Shown: piece by piece, positions 14,801 through 27,000 of the stretch
How positions within the stretch are numbered: the stretch's first letter is position 1
Layout of the letters: every line of letters begins with the position of its first letter
Origin: Dipetalonema caudispina
Lineage: Eukaryota > Nematoda > Chromadorea > Rhabditida > Onchocercidae
Direction: 5' to 3'
Length of the DNA: 64,000 bases
NCBI GenBank assembly: GCA_013365325.1
Contig: JABVXV010000002.1
Coordinates: 992,001-1,056,000 of the forward strand
Translations under genes and position numbers: made by a program
Notes under the pieces: generated by a model
The model's input: only the letters and a program-made list of their open reading frames with translations
Database searches by the model: none
Told to the model about the DNA's origin: nothing

Positions 14801-15416
14801 ATTAATTAGTGCCAATGTGTTTTATCAATTCCTTGTTTATCAATCTATTAAAAATGCATATTTCAAAAGCATGGCAAAGCTTTATTTCTCTAAGTCATCT
14901 GTGTATGAAATTTTATTTCTAAGTGATAATGGAACATAACAACTAATAAGACTAATTAGCACTTCATGCATTTTCATTAAGTAATCTTAAAGAATACAAG
15001 TAAACAGCCCACATGTTGGACTGTTGTCAATTTTTACTGAGAAATTTCCCAAAAATTTTTAGTTCGCTCCAAATTTGAGCGATATCGTGAAACCGTAATA
15101 TGATGTTTGCATTCCATACTAACATTCTGAAAAGAAGTGATATATTTACTATAGAATAGTGAAATGTTACGGAGTCGGAAATTAAAATGTGTAAAGTGAA
15201 CGAAAAGTTAATTTTTCAAATTTCAACGATAAGTTTTTAGCAAGAACAAAGATCATTTTCATCATTTGAACAAAGTGGTTTGCGTTCACTGACACTGAGT
15301 TAATGTGCTAAAAAAATTTTGTTGAAATAACACAGATAGCTTAAAATTAGACTAAACATCAAAATATAACAAATTGATTGAAACACAGTGACAATCGTTG
15401 TCTTACCGTACATTAA

Positions 15417-17952
15417 TCATTTCTTGATCTAACAGTCGATTTAAGCATGTTCATCAAAAGAATCGAAATAATATTTTCCATATTAATTTCATACCATTGA
15501 TAGGAAATAGTAAAGTATATTTTTTTTGTCGGAATGAAGAAAATTGCATGAATAAATTCGATGAATTATTCATGCGATAATGTTTACAACTTACTCTGCT
15601 GACAATATTAGCTCGAATTAGTCTTCCGTAAGAATGTTGTAATGGCCTGAAATTGGGAGCCACATATTGGGGTTCTTTTTCTTCTACAATAGTCCGCTGT
15701 AGTTTTCTCCACTTATTTAACTGCAATATATTCGTGGTGATTGTTAAATGACAATTTGAAATTTCACATGGAAATCCCCATTTTTGCCCAGTCGACAGAA
15801 CAATTTATGGCTTAACCGTTTAATTGTGCTACTTTCCAAGCTCTGATCAACCTTGGCTCGTATTCTTTGTAAAACTATGGAAGTAATAAGTCGTGCCAAA
15901 ATTTGAACATTCATTTTGAACTCTCTCCCTCCCTCTCTCTCTCCCTCTCTCTTCCTCTCTCTTATCCTTCTAGTCCATTCCTATAGAAAGATTTACATTT
16001 GTTCGAGTGATATAAATTGGATGATTAAGTATAATCCAGGTAACTGTCTCATAACATCCAGGTGATGTCATCGACCCTTCATATGTCATATAGTCTATTA
16101 AAGCTGGGAATAATTTCCATATTTTCAATTCATGCATTGTGATTCGTCTTTCTGAAATTTCTTTTTTACATTGTTATCAGTTGATAAAATTCAAAATTCT
16201 GCAAATGATAACGTTCAAGAATGGTGAGGGAAACAAATGATTTGTTTATTTCATTTCCGTTATTTGGAAGTGAAATTTGATCATTACTTCTGAAAGCTAC
16301 TTTTTCAATAGATTCAGTGATTTTCAATAGTTCTTCATTGGTATGTTCATCAACCTGAAACTTTCATATACGATTACCAACAGTGGAACCTTAATTCTGC
16401 TGATTTGAGATATAAATTTTATTCTATCAATTTTTTGACTTTTTTCTAGAGAGAAATAATTTGACCCCACCAAGGTGAAATGTGCGTTATAATGACAATT
16501 GAACTATTATTAAAAGTATTGTAAAAAAAGTTGTTTCGATAAATGAACGAAAAGAAATAAAAAAGTATTGTAATCACAAGGGAACTGTGTTAGAAATTCA
16601 AGCATAACCAAAACGATGATCGAAATAGCGGCGATCCCACGTGGCAACGTCAAAGCTGTTGTAAAATTAGTATACAAATCAATGTTATATGTTATCAGTT
16701 GAATCTGAAAGCGAAGGAATTTGCGCTGCATAAATTAAGACTTGTCACAGACCTTTCTGTTCGTCACTCTTCGATCTTATATTATAGTCGTAAGCTGACC
16801 TCTTCATAAGGTCACAATCGTTTTTATTGGACTACTCGTTGTTCCAGAAATAATTTGCAATATATAGTAGGTATTTTCATCATAAAAACTTATGAGTTAA
16901 AAGCGGATGATAAAAAGAGACCTCCATAGGGAAATTTCTCGAATTGATAGCATGTTCCGAACCTGTCATTTCATCATTTGAATAATGAAAATCAACCCTT
17001 TGTAAGCGGTATTTATAAGGACGCAACGGTCCACCTGTAATATTTACCGCAGAAGAATGACTATCGTAAAGTATTCGTAGTCGTGGCATTTGGCCTATGT
17101 TCATCATTTCAGCTGTTGCCTGAAAACTATTGCATACCTTTATTGAGGAAGCAGTACAGTACTGGGAACGTTTCAAGTAAAATAAAAAAGAAGAAAAGAT
17201 GATCTCAAATTCCATCCAAATGCATGGAAAATTTTTATCCCGAAAAGAATTAGTATAATATCATAATCAAGCTTATTCGATCTATTTTAATTCAAATTTA
17301 AATGGTTGTTGTCGAAGCAAGAAATTGTATAGATCCCAGTAACTTCTTCCAACATGTAGCACAAGTAGCAAGTTGAGAGAAATTGAAAATGTTCACTTCC
17401 ATTTGGTGCAAATTTCACTACATTTAAATTTTGATCTAAAACTAATACTCTGATTTGATTCACTTCTAAATCTATTCGCTTAAATTTGTTGCAATAATGA
17501 AAGTACAAAAAATTGAAAATTAATGCTTGAAAAATGTTGCATAGCTTTTACAAAAGCAATGTTGCATGTTTCAAGCGAAAAATCGGGAAAAGCTTACCGA
17601 CACCTGATCTATTTTGATATCACTTAGTCGAGGATCGAACAAGATCGATGTTGGTTTGATGTTTATTGGTGATTGCATTTTGCCTTTTGCACACATCTTC
17701 CATTTTTTGCTCAATAAACCCCAAAAATCAGGTCCTACCAAATTTCAAATTTAACTTCAAAATATTGCAGATTTTAAAAAGCAAAAAAAAGAGATAAAGT
17801 ATTTTTCTATGGTTGCTGAGTGACGTTAAATTTATGTGCTCAATAAAATTACCTCCGAAAAGGTCATTATCATACGTCCATGGATAATCGTTTATTCTCA
17901 ATGCTCTCAAATGTGTATAAAACGTTGCTAGGAATAAAATAATATATATCAT
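15417..17952 (-). CDS. Secreted carbonic-anhydrase-related protein (CARP X/XI type, acatalytic), 7-8 exons
   Basis: Alpha-carbonic-anhydrase fold protein of about 296 residues with an N-terminal signal peptide (residues 1-17), so extracellular or membrane-associated. Exons (high to low): 17952-17853, 17734-17598, 17119-16922, 16704-16609, 16354-16288, 16151-15997, 15720-15595, and perhaps 15428-15417; phases agree throughout. Landmarks are PDFWGLL (35-41), QSPINI (54-59), ITGGPL (106-111), GSEHAIN (132-138) and an EGSMTSPGCYET-like segment near 224-235. Aligned to CA II, zinc ligands H94/H96/H119 become Asp122/His124/Gln147, so catalysis is not expected; CARP X likewise keeps only the middle histidine and has Gln at the third position. 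Cys48 and Cys232 sit where family members have a disulfide. C. elegans has two such genes (cah-1, cah-2); I cannot choose between them. The C-terminus is uncertain: after AGA|GTAAGT at 15595 a three-codon terminal exon fits, but reading on gives a different tail ending at 15454. The gene converges with the kinase gene. Confidence 0.91.
15921..15963. repeat. CT-rich (GA-rich on minus) low-complexity tract in CARP intron
   Basis: Run of CTCTCTCC units inside the last long intron of the carbonic-anhydrase-related gene. On the transcribed strand it is purine-rich, so it is not a polypyrimidine tract for that gene. Confidence 0.9.
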
Positions 17953-20900
17953 TGCTGCACCACCAAGGTGATATTAATCAATTCAATAGCAATCACATGA
18001 ACAGTCTGATTTTTGTCTGATTATGTCTTCCATCATTTTGGTTGTTATAGGCATTAAATATGGCCAAGTTGATGTCTAAGTAAAAAATTCATCACAAAAT
18101 AATAATGGTTCAAAGCACGAAATTCTCGAGAAAGTGAAAAAACTTTGTTTCACATTTTGGCAGATAATTTTGTCTGAGAAATTGAGGGATGCGTGGAATT
18201 TGCAGCAATGTTTTGGAATGAGCTCAAAAATGACAAATTTAGAATAATGGATAAGTTTGTGATATTAAATGATACGGAAGGCAGTATTCATAATTTTTAT
18301 AATATTAAAATAAATATAAAAAATTTCTTCAAATTTCAAATATACTGATTAAAAGTGGGAAAGTTTGTCCTTGTGGACAAAGAAAAAAAATTGGCTGAAA
18401 AATTTTAATTTCAAAATGGAAAACAAGTTCGCAATTTGAATGACTACAATTGTACTGAATTGAACAAAATTAGCTTTTTATAAGGGACGGAGCTCTGCAT
18501 GATTCATTCATCTCATTTTCATCCGCTCAATTCAATAGTAATACAAGCGGAGAGAAACAGCTCCGCCTAATCAATTTCAAATTCATCAACATTTAAATGC
18601 AAATAAATTATTCCTTAAATGTCCTCTCTTGGTCAAATTATTCAAACATTAAAAACATTAAATTTAAGTTCAAAAAATCGTTACTTATATTGGAAAGAAT
18701 ATCTGTTTATTCACTGTCTGTTTTGTCTCACTGAATAAGTTATATTTCAAATTATTGCAGAAATTATATTTATTCGAATTAATAGTTTTCAGTTATGTCA
18801 GTGATTTCAATGAAATCTCGAAATCCTCTATAGCTATGAAAAAAATTGGTGTTGATGCCGAACATGCAGGTACTTTGTCATTTAACTTTCATTAATAACA
18901 TTAATGAAATCTGAACATTCGATTACGATTGAATCATTCATAATATTTGGAAGTATGCAAAACATTTGGTCAGAGGACTACTTTAGGATAAACATAGGAG
19001 TTAAGCAAACTACTTGAATTCATCTCTTTAAAAACTTTTAATTACTCAGAAAACTGTTATAGTTTTCCTTGCAGCACTAAAATGCTCTATAACAAAAAAA
19101 AAAAGAAATAGATGGCAAAAAATCTAAGAATATAAGTAATTATTATCCAAAGCAGTGAAGAGGTATCAAAGAAATAAAACAGACGAAATTATTTAAAAAT
19201 CATTAATCATTTAGGAATTTGATGTGAATAAACTTTTATAGCTGAAGAAATTCTCTCAACGAATGCATTAATTTTCTTTTAATACTTCATTGCTGTATAT
19301 GCAATTCAAATGCTTGAAATTAAGTAAAGAATTTCTAAAGCATTCAAAAAGTTAAAAAGAATTTCTTTGTTATTTCAAACTATCTTTTTGTCATTTAGCA
19401 ATTCCACCAGGAAAGTTATCATAATTTCAATACTGTTCTTTTATTTTTCCCATTTCTTTTCTTCTATCTCAAGAGTTCAGTCAATCTTATGAAGAAAGAG
19501 TTGCGATATATAAATTTCATTTTAGATCGATTGCATGCTTTTAAGACTCTTTCAAACACTTCTTCACAAATATTTCACTCATTTTTTCACAACACTTCAC
19601 GAATATATGAGAAGAGAAATTACATTTTAGTCAAAACAGCCATATGATCTGAAAAAAAAAGAAAAATGTCGATATCACAACTAAATTAGAATAACTTCAT
19701 TGCAATTGCAGATGCTATTACTAAAAATTCAATTTAAATGATATAAAATAGCCTTTCAACATCCGCTGTAAGGAATTTCTATTCCCAAAAATAATATCTA
19801 AAACACTAAAATTTTCTTTTCAAATATCATTTTCTGCTTAAAATCATCAGCTTAATTATACTCACCACGCTATGCTAATTATAATACAAAATCATATTGA
19901 AACTTCTGCATAAATTGCAGGAAATTTAACATAAGTCCTCTACTTCATAATGATATATATAAAGAAAGGAATTGAAATATATCATTTTAATCTGAAAGAA
20001 TTTTGTTTTCAAAATTACAAGTTCTGTAAGACTTTTAAATATGCCTACAGTAGCATTCATGGTTTTTTAATCTGATAAGCAACTGCACATAAAGCAAGCA
20101 AATACAGTAATTAAATGATTGTATAATTATAATCATCATTAGCGCTCGGAACCTAACCTTTACCAGCTGGAAAAATGTCACCATCAATTAAGATTTGAGA
20201 CGAAAATTTGAATTCTAAAAATTGTGCTAAAAAAAAGTGAACTGAAAATCTTTCCATAGGAACGAAATGAAATGAGTTTATTGTAGAAAGATCAATCTTA
20301 CAAGCTTTAATGTATCTAATGAATAATTGATTAATTTGAACTGGAGGGCATTATATTTGCAGTAAATAATAAGAGAAATGAAGGAGGAGGAAAGATTTTA
20401 AATGAATCGCATGCATAAGCATTAATTGCTAAGTTTTCAGATAAAATGAATTATAAAATGACCAGAAGATACTGACCACAGTGTATTTTGGATCAAAGTT
20501 TAAATATTATTAAGTGCCTTTTAATTATGTATTGTTTGTAAAGAGAAAAATCAGCAAAATGTTAGTGTATTTCCTGCAAGATATTTGAACAGAGCATTAG
20601 TTATCACATTTATTTTTATTAGTTTAATCTAAATTTATTATTAAATTGATATTTTTGATGAAGACTGAATAATTTTAAAATGATCTTTTAGTAAAATTGA
20701 AGCTTTTTTCCAATAATTTTTGAAAATACTAAGAAAATTTTGACTTTCAAAAAGAAAAAAAAAACAGAATTAAAGTCTAATAAATCAAACTATGGAATAA
20801 TTTGAATTCTTGTAAAAATTGGGTTTGTCGAGCAAAAAGATTTGATACTAAGTGCAAAATATTCAATAATGTGCAAATTTTAGCTTTTCTCCGATACTGT

Positions 20901-22184
20901 AATAGTTCCAGTGAAATGAAAAAATAAATTACTTTTTGTAGCTCCGTTCGTCAACATATACCTTACCGTTTCATATGATGAAGATATTTCTAAACAACCA
21001 ACTGAAGCAGAAGAAAGATAAATCATTTTGAAATGTAAATTTTAGCGAAAATTGGAAAAGAATAAAGAGGAGAATGATGGTCAGTTGGATTGATTTAAGG
21101 TAATAAAACGATGCTAACTGATAATTAAAATAAATTACTGCTTCGGATAGCTTCTCATAATTTACAGAAGTTTTCACAAGATGACTTCAGTAATTCTGAT
21201 TGATTGTAGTGGGATATAATCATTGCTTAATCTATTCATTTAATGCAGGAAAAAAATTCAAATTTTTAAAGAATATAGGAAGATTTTAATTTGTGGAAAA
21301 TATTCCAAAGAATCTCTCTAAAACAAAGAGTGAATCTCCTAAATTTAGAAGCTAAAGTTGCAAGCTTCCTTCTATTATCGAAATGAAAAGTTGATTGTAG
21401 CGAAAAAAACGACTTTTATATGTATTTAAAATGAGAGAGCTAAAGAAACCAAAAAAGATGTTCAGAATGTTTTCCAGAAAGCTGAAAACAGAAATCAGGA
21501 TTACTTCTCTTGATGCTATTATCATTAAAATTGTTTTCCTGATAAATTTCAAGCCGTTTATATCTACAGTCTCACTACTCATCCGTAATATGCCTACACA
21601 TTTTGCATATTACTTCTGATTTCCTTGCAAATTTTACAAATGTCTTTAAGTTAGTTAAAATTTTTTCTTTTACGAGTGAGTATTATCTTTTATGCATAAT
21701 AAGTGGCACGCAATCACGCAACTTTTCCATTACCTCCTGTGGCATCAATAAATTAGGAAAGATTTATTTTCGAAAATTTATTTCTCTCTAATTCATAATC
21801 TTCTTCACTTGGATGGAATGTCATACCTGTAAAAATTAAATCACTTTATTCTGTTTAATACAATGAAATGTATTACGTTTGGAACAGTCGTAATTTAGTC
21901 TGATACATTCATAAAGTTTAATGAGTGATATAGCGTACACTGACTGGTCGTAACTTTAATTAGAATTAAATCTTGTTTTTTTTTTTTTTTGCAATAGTAA
22001 TATGCAGTTGATTTACAATGAGCAATTATAGTTGTGATATTGCTGAAAAAGGATTTCGAAAGTGTGAAAAAGTTTAAGTTTTAAGAGAAAAGCAAAAAAT
22101 ACTATTTGATGATTTATTATTGCTTTTCCCTTTCAGTAAACTTGCTTGTTTTTTACTTTTTGATAAAATTATCATTTGTTTTAG
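17953..22184. other. Divergent intergenic region between CARP-like gene (-) and globin gene (+)
   Basis: About 4.2 kb of AT-rich sequence with no supported exon. It must hold the upstream regions of two divergently transcribed genes. It contains one nested GC-containing inverted repeat (18488-18565), listed separately, and a poly-T run near 21975-21990. Confidence 0.6.
18488..18565. repeat. Nested inverted repeat
   Basis: Outer arms CGGAGCT (18488-18494) and AGCTCCG (18559-18565) enclose inner arms TCCGCT (18522-18527) and AGCGGA (18546-18551). The GC-rich arms stand out in AT-rich surroundings and could fold as a two-stem structure. No known RNA family is recognised. Confidence 0.45.
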
Positions 22185-22225
22185 AAGGGAAATTATCGTA
22201 TTGAGCAGATGTGAATAATTCTTCC

Positions 22226-24052
22226 ATGTATCGATCACTTTATATGACTGAAGTTAAGGATGTTTCCAACAATGCAAACAATGTACAACAGCCACAAGTA
22301 GACAGCACGGATAAAGAAGAGATAAGTAAGATTTAATTTTAAATTCGTTTCATATTATTTCTGGTTATTCAAGCAGAGTTTCAAGAAGTTGCATTGAATA
22401 ATAAATTCTATGCAGGAAACTGAAGAAAGCTAACTGTTCTAGCAGTTCTGATTCTGATATTAATATTTTAAGCGCATTTGATCCCTTTCGAAAGCCGGAA
22501 ATTACTAAAACATTCATAATTAGTCTCATTTTTTATGTGAAAATAGTTTGCTTGAAATGTATAATTGACGTAAAATGGAAGCTAAGTAGAAAGTTAAAGC
22601 AAAAATTAGCGGCTAGCAAATTAACTATTGCTTTCAAATTTGCCTCGTTTCTTGAAACTTCAACAATATTACAGGTGATTTCTTGCTTACTCAAGTAAAC
22701 AAATTTACTGCCGAAGATCTTAAATCACTATGCGAAACATTCAATTTATTAGAAAAGGATTTAGCATCAAATGGTCTCCGAATATTTCTCGAGTTAGTTC
22801 TTATAAAACAGCAAAGTTCATTTATTTATTTTTGCGCGAATATTTGAATGTATGTCATCTGTCCTTCCCTACTTTTTTTCCTATCCGTTAATTGCGAATA
22901 TTTTCTGATGTCTGTGAATTATCTTGCAGGCTTAAGTCCTTTGAGGTATTGTTGTACGTTTGAAACTTCCCTTCTTATAGCTACTTGTAGAGAAATTCAG
23001 AATTTATAAAAGTGAAACCAATGCCGGACACGAGTTATTGAATATCACTATCATCAAATTCATTAGCAAAATTATCCGATCTGCACAATCTATTATATTT
23101 TTCGTAACAGATCATTCGGAAAAGATCACTCTTGATAAAAAGCAAATAACAAATAATAGGGAGTTATTTTAATAGCTAAACATATTTTCCTGTGAGGAGG
23201 ATCATTGAATTTAAATTCGTCGACTTTGAAATCTGTGTTCACAGACAATTTATTAATTGGAACTGGTATTTTAACATTTAATGTTAATCGCTTTCCAGGA
23301 CACTCTCGGAAAATCCAGAATACAAATACTTTTGGCCCCAGTTCCGTGCTATACCGGATAGTTCACTGATATCATCCAGTGTTTTGCGAGATTTTGCTCG
23401 TACTTACATGTATGCCTTAAAAAAAATCATTGAAAGTTTGAACAATAAGCAAATACCCTGCGACATATTACAACGAATCGCATTTAAACACACTAAACAT
23501 AAAGTACAAACGTACCACATGCAGGTATGAGATCATATAGCTCTAACAATCGATCAGTGTCTGATTTCGATCACAGTAGTTTTTTTTAAGTGAAGATTGA
23601 AATTCGTTTCAAGTGAGAATAGAAGCTCAAAAATTTCGTGCTAAAAATTTCAAATTCTCCTTAAGAAAGTTGCAATAAACTAAAAAAATGTTTCCCTCAA
23701 ATTTTCTTCATTTCAAATAAAAGAATGTTTTGAATAAATTGAAATTGGAAAGAGTCTGAATTGAGAATTAGTTATGCAGAAATAAAATTCTCATAACTGC
23801 TAGTTGAATTACTGTAACTACGAAGCTGAGATGATTTGATAACTCTTTTTGATGAATTAGTTGCAATTTTTTCAGAAAACAATTATCAAAAGATTTCTGA
23901 TAATCAAACTTTTCCAGAAAATGATAAATCCACTGCTGGGAAATGTGCGCAGAGCATTAGGACGGAAAGATGAAATTGCGGAACGAGCATGGCAGCTGTT
24001 AATTCAAACACTTGCCACCATTATTGAATACTATAAGTCATTGCAGACTTAA
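22226..24052 (+). CDS. Globin (nematode glb family), 4 exons
   Basis: Predicted 192-residue intracellular globin; exons 22226-22325, 22675-22792, 23299-23524, 23918-24052, all joined in phase. A polar leader of about 35 residues precedes the fold. Helix A/B covers about 44-73. The CD region reads NPEYKYFWPQF with CD1 Phe88. Helix E (102-120, starting LRDFARTYMYAL) aligns without gaps to vertebrate cytoglobin, which places Phe105 at distal position E7, usually His. Near the proximal F8 position the segment IAFKHTKHKV offers His137, one residue closer to the following Val142 than in cytoglobin, so heme coordination deserves checking. Helix G starts near KMINPLL and helix H is the ERAWQLLIQTLATIIEYY segment. 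No signal peptide or membrane segment is seen. An acceptor TTGTTTTAG at about 22176-22184 would leave a 41-nt leader before this ATG and contains a two-codon upstream ATG-TGA. Function (oxygen sensing, redox or storage) cannot be read from sequence alone. Confidence 0.9.
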
Positions 24053-27000
24053 CATCCTATTAATTAATCACTGATAATATTAGGATCGTTATAGAAGCAA
24101 ATTTTTGAAATGAAAAAAAGGATTTAATTTTTATTAGAAGTATTTTGAATCACTTTTGACTGTTACATTCACAGAGTGCAATATGAATGAAATAAGAATG
24201 TTTATTAAGTATTTGTTACACAGTATATCATTAATGCTACAAATATCATAACAAACGTATAGGAATGTTTATCTGTCCAAGGGCTTCTGCCAATTAATTT
24301 CCCTTTTTTTTGTGAGTTATATATTTCATTGATGAGTAACATTTCCGAACAGTATCAGACAGATTCTCTGGAGCAAATGTTTCAATTGTGAATCATTCTT
24401 ACAATAGTTTCAAATACGCAAATATCGTGTTTTGGAGGTTGTCAAAAATTTGACAGGAATGGAATCGGTTAAATTACTATTAATTTTTGAATTTTTCAAC
24501 ATTCATGTTACAAATTTTTACACACATAATTTGCACTACAACTATTTTCAGGGAAAGATAGAAATTTCGAGTTCAGCAATATATTTTCAAGAATTACTTC
24601 AAATCAACGAGTATCATATACAATTATATAACACTTTGTAATAAACCATTAAGATTCCGTGGTAAATATTTTTTCAATGCCTTGTATTACTCGTGATATG
24701 GGTTTATTTCAGTTTGAAATTATTATTGTAATTCAATCATCGACAACTTATTTTGTGTCGAAGATGTTAGGCCTTTAAATGGTGGAAGTTATCCAACTCA
24801 ATCACGCTAATGTTTTCACAACCATATTTCTTCCTGTTGAAAGTGATTGTGATCGTTTAGCTAAGTCGATGATATACCGATCATTGGTATGAACGAAATC
24901 CTAAATTTATTAAACATTTTAAGTGTAGCTATGTTCTGGACATTTCAAATACTTATCTTTTCTTAATTTTATTTTGAGATTTTCAATATAGTATGGAATT
25001 GTTTGGAAGTATCAAACATGGTATCAATTTTACTGATTCATTTGGATGCTGTCAACAAGTTAACATGAGCTGATATTTCACAAGGCAGAAAATCGCTCTA
25101 TTAAGCAGTCAATACTTCGATTAGAAAAAATATTTGATTGCAGATAAGATTCACTTAGTCTTTTCTTATAATTGTCGCAAATTAGATCTTAATTACTTTC
25201 CATCCAAAATTGCTTTCCAAAACTTCCTTGTAATCTGTTGCAACATTGAAAACACAATCCAATCTAATTAGACCAAAAGGATGCAATTCTACACATGCAT
25301 GAGGTATGAGACAAATTAGCCAAGCGCTGATCAGATAAAATCAGCAGTGTCACAAATTTTACCCAAAAAATACACCCACTATCATTATATTTAATTGCCT
25401 GTGGAATTTGTAAAATAATGAACAAAGACAGGTCTACAACGTTAGTAACACCGTTTGCATGGGAAAGTATCGGTGTATCAATGCCGAATATAGCGGTGGC
25501 CATTGAGGACGAATTCTACAGTTCAGTGATTTCAGGAATACATTGACATATTTTGATATATTCAATCCTTTTCATTTACAACCTATCATTCATGGAAATT
25601 AGCCTTTACTTTTTTTTTTTGTTGGCTCTTAACTCCTTAAAAAATTCCACTGAAAGTTTGTTTACCAATTAGCAATATCAATATTATACTATACTATTCA
25701 CATAAATATTAATGCATCTTATGGAAAATAACTCAAAATTGTCTGTTGTTCAAAGAATAATTTGAATAAATTAATGTTTTAGCAAATGTGTGCACGAATG
25801 CACTAATCTTTTATTAGCGTATTAGTCTGTTTTCTAAACCGATCGTTAAACTTTGGTTTTTTGGATTCATCGTAAATTAGCACTGATTCATAATACGAAT
25901 ATATTTCTATTATCATTGACAATCTCGCTGTTTTAGAAGTGAAGAATTGAACGTTTATAAAAATTTGTTTCAAATCGTTTTCTTTTTGAAATGTGGCAGT
26001 AAGAGAATTAAAAGAAAAAAGAAAAAACAGATGTTATCGATCGATTGCAGTAAAGACGGCAAAAATTGAATTGTGTTTTATTTTTATTTCTCATATATTT
26101 ACAAAATTTTTTTTACTAAACCAAACTTTCATTACAAAAACTGACTGTTGCTTGGAACGAAAATTATTTGAAAGGTTTTTAATTTAAGATGATTAAATAA
26201 AGTTAAATAAAGCCACATAAAATATGATGGGATGGATGAGAAAAAAAATATTGAAAATTCGTATCAATTCCAAAAATCTTATATAGCTTGAATTGAATTT
26301 GAGTATAAATATAAGCTAAAAACATAGAACTGCATCCTATACTGAGAAATTTTGATCATCTACGGTCATCACATTTCATCTTTGGCTGTCATTAGTGTTT
26401 GATTAACGGCTGGCAAACTGCTTCATATCATGGATGTTGTAGTAAGAAACAAATTTTTTCATTTCTACGACATGGCTTGAAGGTCGTAAGGTCTTATATG
26501 ACGGCAGCTTCAGTGTTCATCTGTACTTACCAGTGAAAAAAAAAAAGAGAACAAAGAAAAATGAATTACTTTTACGGAAATTCATAATTTGAGGCCTTAA
26601 GATCACAGCAGCAGTTCTGGATCGCCAAACTCACTTGGTAAGGATCTATTTCTGTTTGTTGAGCCATTATAGAAAGCATTGTATACATATTTAAATAAAG
26701 CGTCCATCTTTTTAAGAAATTCCGTAAATTAAGGAATCGACGCTATCCGGCTACTTCTGCTTTATATGTACGCCTTATGGTACATAACTTTTCCACTTTT
26801 CCTCTCAACAATTTTTTGGCAGTCGCATAAAGATTGAATAGAAAGGGAGAAGGAGAAGTGGAAAAACTTTATTAGCCTTTCTGGAAACCCGAGATTTTGA
26901 CATTTTTAGCATCTTAAAAAATGCAAAAAATTTTTGCGCAATGCTAAAAAATGAAAAATACTTAGGCTCATTAACTTTTCGTTTGTTAATTCTATAGACA

